From positions 1-12,623 of the forward strand of contig RFJH01000064.1 of assembly GCA_003694975.1 (NCBI GenBank): a stretch of DNA of 12,623 nt, given 5' to 3'. The stretch is from Anaerolineae bacterium (GTDB lineage Bacteria; Chloroflexota; Anaerolineae; Anaerolineales; Villigracilaceae). The notes under the pieces were generated by a model, which made no database searches, was not told the origin of the DNA, and saw only the letters and a program-made list of their open reading frames with translations. Positions 6,801 to 12,213 of the stretch are shown here, piece after piece (positions within the stretch are counted from its first letter, which is position 1; every line of letters begins with the position of its first letter). Position numbers and translations under genes: made by a program.

Positions 6801-6939
6801 CGAGCAGGAAGGGCGCGCCAGGGGAGAGCCCCTCGCCCAGCGCGCCCAGGCGTGCCGGTACCAGTAGAAACCCTTGCGCTGCGATCAGAAGGGTCAGCGC
6901 GAGGAACAACGCGAAGGAGTAAAGGGGACGTTTGCTCAC
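3799..6939 (-). CDS. Multi-TM, triple-GAF, HD-GYP phosphodiesterase (c-di-GMP turnover)
   Basis: A large membrane sensor predicted to hydrolyse cyclic di-GMP. Residues are numbered from the upstream GTG at 6969. About nine to ten hydrophobic segments fill 17-310, a helical linker covers 340-375, and three GAF-like domains follow (about 380-530, 540-695 and 700-845). A coiled linker (845-880) leads to an HD-GYP domain (about 882-1048). Visible motifs are GHSWR (His887), LLHDIGK (His919-Asp920), LHPEIGA (His948), and HQERWDGSGYP in place of the usual HHExxDGxGYP, then ARIFAVADAFDALTSNRPYR. The second metal-site His is thus Gln973. The frame opens at GTG 6969, but a good promoter overlaps that start. 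The GTG at 6939, with AGGG six bases upstream, fits better and gives 1046 residues. The gene is first in a two-gene operon with the GGDEF gene. The HD-GYP class is very sure; activity with the altered motif is inferred. Confidence 0.92.
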   Translation of the reverse strand: MSKRPLYSFALFLALTLLIAAQGFLLVPARLGALGEGLSPGAPFLLAGIFHLSGLTSLAAVLRARSKERERFLLLFPLLATFILFALYARARFVIETLILAGAVGGLAFLLRRPAREEGYLRDVFLGVVSLVNVLAGIALLAAIPAPLSPHYAPAAPWLPVLGALFLLGGIAGGYAFFVPTSGLRKPFLATLTFPWLAWSLTFAINLSLPILLPSILLALTLLLHDAIPWQQIALPPQDVLGRRLFTRASMAFTAILIILTILLDQITSPSHHDLAFLFGLGMSITGIYALATAAMAINSLMAQLGDSERPDGLTLPQPMALGQRLSRLIEPFSLSHQHLRSRLRQLEKQLLLLSQQAEVEKRRATQLSLLRELSQQLETPLDPPVMAQLTVNTLQQAFDCPLASILLYDEERRELVSLATAGEAAATVPAGYRQHISKGVMGRAARKRKTQVVNDTRLDPDHFSLEGQNFLSELAVPLVYHGHLKGVLILAESRPNAFNSKDVSTVETVSAELMRAWERTSYHHRLTSLIQAGISLTALREPTEALQEIAAIARQTLDARFTFAILIDRERNFTRTAHAGYAPALLKSLHNDPARDTLLQAALNAAQPFRVRDLRKFRHASHITLDHSGFRSLLATPIRLRRLTIGAILAFGKHGELFFTENDESLAGLLASQAAATIESSWLYQQLRSSLATTTLLYQLSFRVIQSEKPEEAAATIAETTYQLSNALRAGIVLFAPDQKTIEAELIMDSSGPHRGKEHPLDIINQALETGQSIILSPEPSLIRLCFPLQTPLRKYGALWLDTSESHWNNSRYTSDLQTLVNQATIALERALLLVESRQHAQALENAYRELETTYDRTLAALMAALDARDRETEGHSWRVAQIACRLGEALGLSPEERKALERGSLLHDIGKIGISDTILHKPGPLSADEWKIMRLHPEIGARIVEDIPFLQDTLPVIRYHQERWDGSGYPIGLSGTDIPLLARIFAVADAFDALTSNRPYRGRISAKEALRFLREQAGILFDPQIVSLFEKLIAEGKMDDLITL

Positions 6940-6959
6940 GATCTGCCCTGTTTGTTCAT

Positions 6960-6988
6960 AGGATAGCACAGGTGAGGCAGGTTTTCAA
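6960..6988 (-). promoter_or_regulatory. Promoter of the HD-GYP/GGDEF operon
   Basis: On the minus strand, TTGAAA (6988-6983, five of six to consensus) is followed by exactly 17 bp and TATCCT (6965-6960, four of six). Initiation would fall near an A at 6953, 14 nt before the GTG at 6939 and downstream of the GTG at 6969. This is the best -35/-10 pair in the window and it decides the start choice of the HD-GYP gene. Confidence 0.6.
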
Positions 6989-7021
6989 CGTTCCATGCCC
7001 GGCCGGTCGAAGCGATCTCCT

Positions 7022-7058
7022 CCCCGTACGGGGGATGACTTCGCGCCCTGACGGGCGC
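7022..7058. repeat. Paired palindromes between divergent operons
   Basis: A perfect 12-bp palindrome CCCCGTACGGGG (7022-7033) is followed nine bases later by the hairpin GCGCCC-TGAC-GGGCGC (7043-7058). The two-hairpin layout recalls the units in 592-1107 but shares little sequence with them. No T-run follows, so a terminator is unlikely. Confidence 0.5.
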
Positions 7059-7080
7059 TCGCCACGACACAGAAAAGGTT

Positions 7081-7116
7081 GCTTGCGCTCACCGTCAAGC
7101 GAAGAGTTTTCTCGCT
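7081..7116. promoter_or_regulatory. Overlapping alternative stem-loops in the divergent promoter region
   Basis: GCTTG (7081-7085) can pair with CAAGC (7096-7100), while AGCGA (7098-7102) can pair with TCGCT (7112-7116). The two stems share bases 7098-7100 and exclude one another. This could be an operator or simply chance; no protein is identified for it. Confidence 0.2.
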
Positions 7117-7173
7117 CTACAACATCTGAGTGCCCCCCTCGGTGATGACCCCAGAACGCGCCGCCTGGTTTGC

Positions 7174-7182
7174 TGATATAAT
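7174..7182 (+). promoter_or_regulatory. Extended -10 promoter of the purine nucleoside phosphorylase operon
   Basis: TGATATAAT is a perfect TGnTATAAT extended -10 element, 70 bp before the ATG at 7252. The -35 position holds only GAACGC, as is common for extended -10 promoters. Initiation is expected near 7189. It probably drives the whole plus-strand run up to ftsK. Confidence 0.6.
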
Positions 7183-7184
7183 CT

Positions 7185-7225
7185 CCTGCGGTGCAGGATG
7201 CCTGGGGCGGTGTTTCCCTCACCGC
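7185..7225 (+). promoter_or_regulatory. Two small hairpins in the 5' leader of the operon
   Basis: CCTGC-GGT-GCAGG (7185-7197) overlaps the predicted start of the transcript, and GCGGTG-TTTCCCT-CACCGC (7207-7225) follows within the leader. Neither is followed by a T-run. The leader of about 60 nt seems too short for a purine riboswitch and shows no recognisable aptamer, so the hairpins may only affect mRNA stability. Confidence 0.3.
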
Positions 7226-7251
7226 TCTAATCTTACGCTTCAGGACATACA

Positions 7252-8088
7252 ATGCAACCACCAATTTCTTTGGAACAGATTGATCGTCTGGTAGAAGCCG
7301 TTCGCGCGCGCACCGACCATCGGCCGCGCGTGGCGCTGATCCTCGGCTCCGGCCTGAACGCCCTGGCAGAATCCGTTCGGGATGCGGATGTCATTCCCTT
7401 TGGCGAGTTGCCCGGCTGGCCTGTGACCACCGTGGAAGGCCATGTAGGACGCCTGGTGCTCGGCGACCTGGAAGGGCAGGCCGTGTTGGTGATGCAAGGG
7501 CGCGTCCATTACTATGAGGGATATAGCATGGCGCAGGTGACCTTGCCGGTGCGCGTGATGACGCGCCTGGGGGTGGAAATTCTGATCGTGACCAACGCGG
7601 CCGGGGCCATCAACCCGGATTTCGAGCCCGGCGACATCATGTTGATCACCGACCACCTGAACCTGGTCGGGATGACCGGCCTGAACCCCCTGCGCGGCCC
7701 CAACCTGGACGAATTCGGCCCGCGCTTCCCGGACATGAGCCAGGCCTATGACCGCGCTCTGGCCGATCTCGCCCGACGCGTGGCCGCCGAGGAAGGAGTC
7801 CCGTTGCGCGAGGGCGTGTACGTCTGCCTGAGCGGACCGTCGTTTGAGACCCCGGCGGACCTCCGTTTCCTGCGCACTGCCGGCGCGGACGCGGTGGGCA
7901 TGTCTACGGTGCCGGAGGTGATTGTGGCGCGTCATGGGGGAATGCGCGTGTTGGGTCTCTCCGGCATCAGCAACAAGGCCAACCTCGACGGGTCAACGGT
8001 CACCACGCATGAGGAAGTGCTGGCAGCCGGGAAGGTAATCGTACCGAAGATGGAAAAAATTATCCGAGGCGTGTTGCGCTTGTTGTGA
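7252..8088 (+). CDS. Purine nucleoside phosphorylase (trimeric, inosine/guanosine type)
   Basis: Catalyses phosphorolysis of inosine and guanosine (and deoxy forms) to free base and (deoxy)ribose-1-phosphate in purine salvage, in the cytoplasm. The 278 residues match the trimeric PNP family, and key residues fall at or near human numbering. Ser33 (LGSGL), His64 (EGHVG) and Arg84 with His86 (GRVHYYEG) bind phosphate, with Tyr88 at the sugar site. Glu199 (GPSFET) and Asn241 (SGISNKAN) read a 6-oxopurine, and Met217-Ser218 (GMSTVPE) line the pocket. The NAAGAINPDFEPGDIMLITDH block is also characteristic. AGGA at 7242-7245 precedes the ATG by 6 nt, and an extended -10 promoter lies just upstream. 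It is first in the plus-strand run; the next start is 10 bp after its stop. Asn241 argues for 6-oxopurine rather than adenosine specificity. punA or deoD-like naming is left open. Confidence 0.95.
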   Translation: MQPPISLEQIDRLVEAVRARTDHRPRVALILGSGLNALAESVRDADVIPFGELPGWPVTTVEGHVGRLVLGDLEGQAVLVMQGRVHYYEGYSMAQVTLPVRVMTRLGVEILIVTNAAGAINPDFEPGDIMLITDHLNLVGMTGLNPLRGPNLDEFGPRFPDMSQAYDRALADLARRVAAEEGVPLREGVYVCLSGPSFETPADLRFLRTAGADAVGMSTVPEVIVARHGGMRVLGLSGISNKANLDGSTVTTHEEVLAAGKVIVPKMEKIIRGVLRLL

Positions 8089-8098
8089 CGAAAGCGCT

Positions 8099-8776
8099 AT
8101 GGCGGAACTTTACCGTTTCCTCTCAACCTACGAAGGGGTCATTTACTTCGTGCTGGCGTTGGGCGGCTTGTTCGCGTTGCGTTGGCTCTGGTCTTCCTGG
8201 CGTGAATGGCAGGAGGCTGTGTTCGGCCTGGAGCGTGAATTCGCCCGCCGACGCCTGGCGCGCGCGCTGGCCGCCGTGGTAATCATCCTCTTGCTTGGGT
8301 TGGGAGAGTTCGCCGTGGCCTCGTTTGTCATCCCGTCGTTGCCGGCCTCGGTGTTCCTGTTCACGCCTACGGTGCAGTTGTTGACCACGCCGCAGGGAAC
8401 GCTTTCGCCCGATCTGGCGACGCCCCCGGCGCAAACGCCTCTGCCCACTACTCCCGCCGAAGAAACAGGCTGTGTATCAGGAAAACTGGCCTTTACCTCC
8501 CCTCGCAATGGCGATGAGGTGAGCGGCATTGTCGTGCTGGAGGGGACGGTGGATATCCCCAGGTTTGGCTTTTATAAGTATGAGGTGGCCCCCCACGGCA
8601 GTGATCTCTGGGCGGCGGTCTCCGCAGGGCGCCTTGTGGTGCGGGAAGGGGAATTGGGGCGTTGGGATACGACGGAGTTGGCCCCGGGAGATTACGATTT
8701 GCGTCTGGTGGCCGTGGATAATGAGGGGAACGCGTTGCCGCCGTGTGTGATTACCGTCCGTGTGAAAGGAGAGTAG
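8099..8776 (+). CDS. Two-TM protein with extracytoplasmic Ig-like/beta-sandwich domain (function unknown)
   Basis: A 225-residue protein I cannot name. Hydrophobic helices at about 12-30 and 58-78 flank a charged, arginine-rich loop (REWQEAVFGLEREFARRRLARA). By the positive-inside rule the loop is cytoplasmic and both termini are outside. A Pro/Thr-rich linker (about 88-122) resembles a surface or cell-wall spacer. The C-terminal domain (124-225) looks like a bacterial Ig-like fold: FTSPRNGDEVSGIVVLEGTVDIP, FGFYKYEV, GRWDTTELAPGDYDLRLVAVDNEGN, PPCVITVRV. Similar tails occur on some surface and penicillin-binding proteins of Chloroflexota (from memory). Cys125 and Cys216 bracket this domain and could form a disulfide. 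The gene starts 10 bp after the PNP stop with only a weak Shine-Dalgarno. It is a real gene by length, composition and operon position; its role is unknown. Confidence 0.8.
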   Translation: MAELYRFLSTYEGVIYFVLALGGLFALRWLWSSWREWQEAVFGLEREFARRRLARALAAVVIILLLGLGEFAVASFVIPSLPASVFLFTPTVQLLTTPQGTLSPDLATPPAQTPLPTTPAEETGCVSGKLAFTSPRNGDEVSGIVVLEGTVDIPRFGFYKYEVAPHGSDLWAAVSAGRLVVREGELGRWDTTELAPGDYDLRLVAVDNEGNALPPCVITVRVKGE

Positions 8777-8777
8777 G

Positions 8778-9314
8778 GTGAAGCAAGTTGTTCGCCCCGC
8801 CGTTGCGACCGACTTGCCCCGTCTGATGGGGATGGACCACTCCTGCATCAGTGAGTACGTCTGGCAGTTGTCTTTGGAGAGAGGGGAAGGACCGCAGGTC
8901 GTTGCTACGTTTCGGCAGGTGCGTCTGCCGCGCGCCGTTCGCGTGGAGTATCCGCGCGATGTCTATGCCCTGGCGGACGAGTGGCAGGGGCAGACGGGGT
9001 TTTTTGTCGCCGTGGTGGAGGATGAGCCGGTAGGGTATCTGCGCGCTGTGGAGCACCCTCCCGCCGATCTTGCCTGGATTGTAGACCTTGCCGTCGCCCC
9101 GTCGGTTCGTCGTCAGGGGATTGCCACGGCTTTGGTGCAAACAGCCCGCGACTGGGCGATGGCGAGCGGTTACCGGCAGTTGATCCTGGAGATGACTTCG
9201 AAGAGTCATCCCGCCATTTCTCTGGCCCAGAAACTCGGCTTTGAATTCTGCGGGTATAATGATCATTACTACACCAGGGATATCGCGCTGTTCTTCGGGC
9301 AGGTGTTGCGCTGA
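8778..9314 (+). CDS. GNAT-family N-acetyltransferase
   Basis: A predicted acetyl-CoA-dependent N-acyltransferase; the substrate cannot be read from the sequence. The 178 residues begin with VVRPAVATDLPRL, the usual first strand and helix of the fold. FFVAVVEDEPVGYLRAV (about 75-91) is the beta-hairpin, and WIVDLAVAPSVRRQGIATALV carries the acetyl-CoA pyrophosphate loop RRQGIA (111-116, Q/RxxGxA). The C-terminal SLAQKLGFEFCGYND block is typical of motif B. It starts with GTG, supported by a strong AAAGGAG (8765-8771) six bases upstream, and begins one base after the preceding stop. RimI-like protein acetylation and small-molecule acetylation are both possible. The 40-70 region is longer than a minimal GNAT. 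The fold is confident, the substrate unknown. Confidence 0.88.
   Translation: MKQVVRPAVATDLPRLMGMDHSCISEYVWQLSLERGEGPQVVATFRQVRLPRAVRVEYPRDVYALADEWQGQTGFFVAVVEDEPVGYLRAVEHPPADLAWIVDLAVAPSVRRQGIATALVQTARDWAMASGYRQLILEMTSKSHPAISLAQKLGFEFCGYNDHYYTRDIALFFGQVLR
9255..9260 (+). promoter_or_regulatory. Possible internal -10 box
   Basis: A perfect TATAAT inside the 3' end of the acetyltransferase gene, about 65-85 bp before the start of the 7TM sensor gene. No good -35 and no TGn extension are seen. It could give the sensor-S1-ftsK part its own promoter, or be a chance occurrence. Confidence 0.2.
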
Positions 9315-9343
9315 CCAACTGCGCGATGCCAGGGATGGAAGGT

Positions 9344-11278
9344 ATGCTTAGCGGTTGGACGGAAAGCCTCTTAGGGGGGATACAGACCATCAATCAGATT
9401 CTCACCGCCGGAATAGCGATTACGGCGTTCTCTCTGTTTTTGTATGCGCTTACCTTTAACTTGCGTGACCGCGTGGCGCGCTCCTTTGCCGTGATCTTGC
9501 TCTGCGTGGTGGTCATTTTCACCACCGATGCCCTGCAGGCTGCGCAGCCGACCTGGGTGGTGGATTTGCTCCTGCGTTTGCAGTGGTTCGGGATCGTCTT
9601 CCTGCCGGCGGGGTATCTCCACCTCTCCGATGCCCTCTTGATGACCGTTGGTCGCCCCTCGCGCGGGCGACGCCGTGCGGCGGTGCGTCTGGTGTACCTC
9701 TTATCGGCCGCGTTTCTTCTCTTGCACGGAGCCGGTTTGCTGGTCGGCGACCTCGTGCCGGATGGAGAACCGGCCCCCTATTTGCAGCGCACGCTTTGGA
9801 CTGAGATTTTTACGCTGTATTACGCGGGCGTGATGCTCTGGGCGGCGGTTAATTTCTGGCGAGCGTTCCGGCATACGCTGACCCGTGTTGGGCGGCGGAG
9901 GATGGTCTATTTGATGGCCGGGGCGAGCGCGCCTGCTCTGGGGTCGTATCCGTTCCTGCTCTATGGGTCCGGCCCGGCGGCGCGTTTCCCACTGCTTTTC
10001 TGGAGCGCGGTCACGGTGATCAACCTGGCTTTAGGGGGGTTGATCGTGGTCATGGCGTATGCGGTGGCCTTCTTTGGCGTCTCGTGGCCTGATCGCGTGG
10101 TGAAGAGTCGACTGTTCAAGTGGTTGCTTCGGGGACCGGTCACTGCATCGGTGACGTTGGGGGCGATGACCGTTGTCCGGCGGACGGGGGAGGCTCTTGG
10201 AGTCCCTTACTCGGCTGCCGTCCCGCTGGTCATGGTGGTTACTGTGCTATCGCTGGAGCATCTGATTACACTGGTTTCACCGTTGTGGGAACGGTGGCTC
10301 TTCTTTGGTCAAGACCGAGATGAATTGCGCCTCTGGCAAAATATTGAGGAACGACTGCTTACACAGGGTGACCTGAGACAGTTTCTGGAGGCCATCCTGG
10401 CTGCGGTGCGCGATTTATCGCAATCCCCGTGCGCTTTTGTCGCTGCCCTGGATGGCGATAGGCTTTCTACCGTTATTGTGAGCGGTGAGCGGGATATGCT
10501 GGCGCAAGAGTCGCTTTCAAGCGCGTTGCAGGCGACCGATTTTGAAAATGGGCGCGTGCGAAAGGAGTTCACCTGGGGAGATTTCCTGATTTTGCCTTTG
10601 CTGGCGACGGATGCGAAGGGCATGGGGAATGGTCTCCCCTCATTGTTGGGTATCCTGGGCGTGGCGCGTCGCTCGGAACACCCCCTGGATGCCGAGCAGC
10701 GTAGGGCACTTTGGCTGTTGGCCGACCGCGCCGCCATGGCATTGGAGGACCGCCGATTGCAACAACGCGTGTTCCATGTCCTGGAAGGCTTGCGGCCTCA
10801 GGTGGAGATCGTGCAACGCCTGCGCGCCGCCGGGCGTTATGACAGTCGAACCGGCATGCTGTCGGATGAGTTGCCGCCGGAGGCCGATCTGGCACATTGG
10901 GTCAAAGATGCGCTCAGCCATTATTGGGGTGGCCCGAAACTGACGAAAAGCCCTCTGATGCGCCTCCAGGTGGTGAAGGAGATGGCCGAGGCGCATGATG
11001 GGAATGCGGTCAACGCTCTGCGCGCTGTGCTGCGCAAAGCGGTGGATTATACCCGTCCGCAAGGACAACGCCGTTTTACGGCGGAGTGGATCCTTTACAA
11101 TATCCTGGAGATGAAATTTATCGAGGGGCGCAAGGTGCGGGAGGTCGCAGCGCGCCTTGCCATGTCGGAGGCGGACTTGTACCGAAAGCAACGTGTGGCA
11201 ATTGAGGCGGTGGCGAAGGCCATTCTTGAGATGGAGGCACGCGCACGTAAAGGGGAAGAGGTGAGGAAGGAGGATTAA
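9344..11278 (+). CDS. 7TM-GAF-like membrane sensor with sigma-region-4-like HTH output
   Basis: A membrane-anchored putative transcription regulator. Residues are numbered from the ATG at 9326. About seven hydrophobic segments fill 22-250, resembling the 7TM input regions of some histidine kinases, with two further hydrophobic stretches at about 268-318. A GAF-like domain occupies about 345-475. The C-terminal part (about 520-640) has HYWGGPKLTKSPLMRL, then EWILYNILEMKFIEGRKVREVAARLAMSEADLYRKQRVAIEAVAK split over 587-631, which reads like a sigma-70 region-4 or LuxR-type HTH. No kinase H-box or ATPase motif is present. ATGs occur at 9326, 9335 and 9344. I prefer 9344, which has AGGGA eight bases upstream. 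The stop overlaps the S1 start by one base. Similar C-termini recur in Chloroflexota proteins (from memory). Domain order is well supported; DNA binding is inferred. Confidence 0.72.
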   Translation: MLSGWTESLLGGIQTINQILTAGIAITAFSLFLYALTFNLRDRVARSFAVILLCVVVIFTTDALQAAQPTWVVDLLLRLQWFGIVFLPAGYLHLSDALLMTVGRPSRGRRRAAVRLVYLLSAAFLLLHGAGLLVGDLVPDGEPAPYLQRTLWTEIFTLYYAGVMLWAAVNFWRAFRHTLTRVGRRRMVYLMAGASAPALGSYPFLLYGSGPAARFPLLFWSAVTVINLALGGLIVVMAYAVAFFGVSWPDRVVKSRLFKWLLRGPVTASVTLGAMTVVRRTGEALGVPYSAAVPLVMVVTVLSLEHLITLVSPLWERWLFFGQDRDELRLWQNIEERLLTQGDLRQFLEAILAAVRDLSQSPCAFVAALDGDRLSTVIVSGERDMLAQESLSSALQATDFENGRVRKEFTWGDFLILPLLATDAKGMGNGLPSLLGILGVARRSEHPLDAEQRRALWLLADRAAMALEDRRLQQRVFHVLEGLRPQVEIVQRLRAAGRYDSRTGMLSDELPPEADLAHWVKDALSHYWGGPKLTKSPLMRLQVVKEMAEAHDGNAVNALRAVLRKAVDYTRPQGQRRFTAEWILYNILEMKFIEGRKVREVAARLAMSEADLYRKQRVAIEAVAKAILEMEARARKGEEVRKED

Positions 11279-12213
11279 TGGTGATGGACCACGAGGTGGA
11301 GAACGGTTTGCCCGCGCCGGATGAGGACTGGTGGGCTTCAATTTTGGCCGAGGAAGAGCGTTATCTCATCGAGCACGTCTCTCGTCCTGCGTATAGGGAG
11401 CGAGCCCTGGAGGAGTGTTTGAACTGGGAACGTGCCAGGATGCTCTTTCAACGCGATGAGGTGGTTGCGTTGCAGGTTGTTGCTTATAACCAGGGAGGGC
11501 TTCTTGTAAGAGGGGATGGCCTGCGAGGGTTCGTTCCTTTTTCACATCTGCTGAACGTGGATGCGACCGCGGATGGCCGTAGGCGTGAGAAAATGCTTGC
11601 CGCTTACGTCGGAAAGACACTGCGCCTCAAGGTGATCGAGTGCGTACCGGAGGAGGGACGCGTTGTGTTCTCCGAACGGGCTGCGCAGGCCGGCGCCGGT
11701 CGGCGGACGAAGTTGTTTGCCACGTTGCAGGCCGGTCAGTGTGTGGAAGGGGTGGTCACCAACGTGACCGACTTCGGAGCGTTTGTGGACTTGGGGGGCG
11801 TGGAAGGGCTGATCCATATCTCGGAGTTATCCTGGGGGCGCGTTGTCCATCCCTCCCAGATTGTGAAAATCGGCGACCGCGTGCGGGTACAGGTGTTGGA
11901 TGTTTCGCCAGAACGGTGCCGGATTGCTTTGAGCCTGAAGCGCCTTCAGGAAAACCCCTGGGAGACCGCCGAATCCGTGTATCGGGTCAACCGGATAGTG
12001 CCTGCTGTGATTACTGCCATCGTCTCCTATGGCGCGTTCGCCCGCCTTGAGAACGGCCTGGAGGGGCTGATTCACGTCTCCGAGATGCCGCTCGCTCCGG
12101 GAGAGACGGTCAGAGACCTGGTGAAGGAAGGCCAAACGGTGCAGGTCCGCGTGCTGCACGTGGACGCGGCGCGTCAACGTTTGGGGTTGAGCCTGCGATT
12201 GGACGAGGTATGA
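11278..12213 (+). CDS. S1 RNA-binding domain protein (ribosomal protein S1-like, three S1 domains)
   Basis: Binds RNA, probably as a short ribosomal protein S1 homologue acting in translation initiation. The 311 residues begin with an acidic, Trp-rich helical region (about 1-58), then three S1 (OB-fold) domains at about 60-135, 152-222 and 239-307. The second is textbook: GVVTNVTDFGAFVDLGGVEGLIHISELSW. The third has AIVSYGAFARLENGLEGLIHVSEM. The first is more diverged (GGLLVRGDGLRGFVPFSHL) but ends in the usual RVVFSERAA. Proteobacterial S1 has six domains and many other phyla four, so this is a short form. The start overlaps the sensor stop (TAATG) with a perfect AAGGAGG at 11267-11273. ATG 11278, GTG 11281 and ATG 11284 are all usable. 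The stop overlaps ftsK by 4 bp. It could be S1 itself (rpsA) or an accessory S1 protein. Confidence 0.88.
   Translation: MVMDHEVENGLPAPDEDWWASILAEEERYLIEHVSRPAYRERALEECLNWERARMLFQRDEVVALQVVAYNQGGLLVRGDGLRGFVPFSHLLNVDATADGRRREKMLAAYVGKTLRLKVIECVPEEGRVVFSERAAQAGAGRRTKLFATLQAGQCVEGVVTNVTDFGAFVDLGGVEGLIHISELSWGRVVHPSQIVKIGDRVRVQVLDVSPERCRIALSLKRLQENPWETAESVYRVNRIVPAVITAIVSYGAFARLENGLEGLIHVSEMPLAPGETVRDLVKEGQTVQVRVLHVDAARQRLGLSLRLDEV

Noticed and set aside
7183..7251. Purine riboswitch before the purine nucleoside phosphorylase gene
   Set aside because: The leader is only about 60 nt, and neither the three-way junction nor conserved loop bases of a purine aptamer can be recognised.
10361..11278. 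Histidine kinase output in the 7TM protein
   Set aside because: No H-box, N-box or G-box motifs are present; the C-terminus fits an HTH instead.
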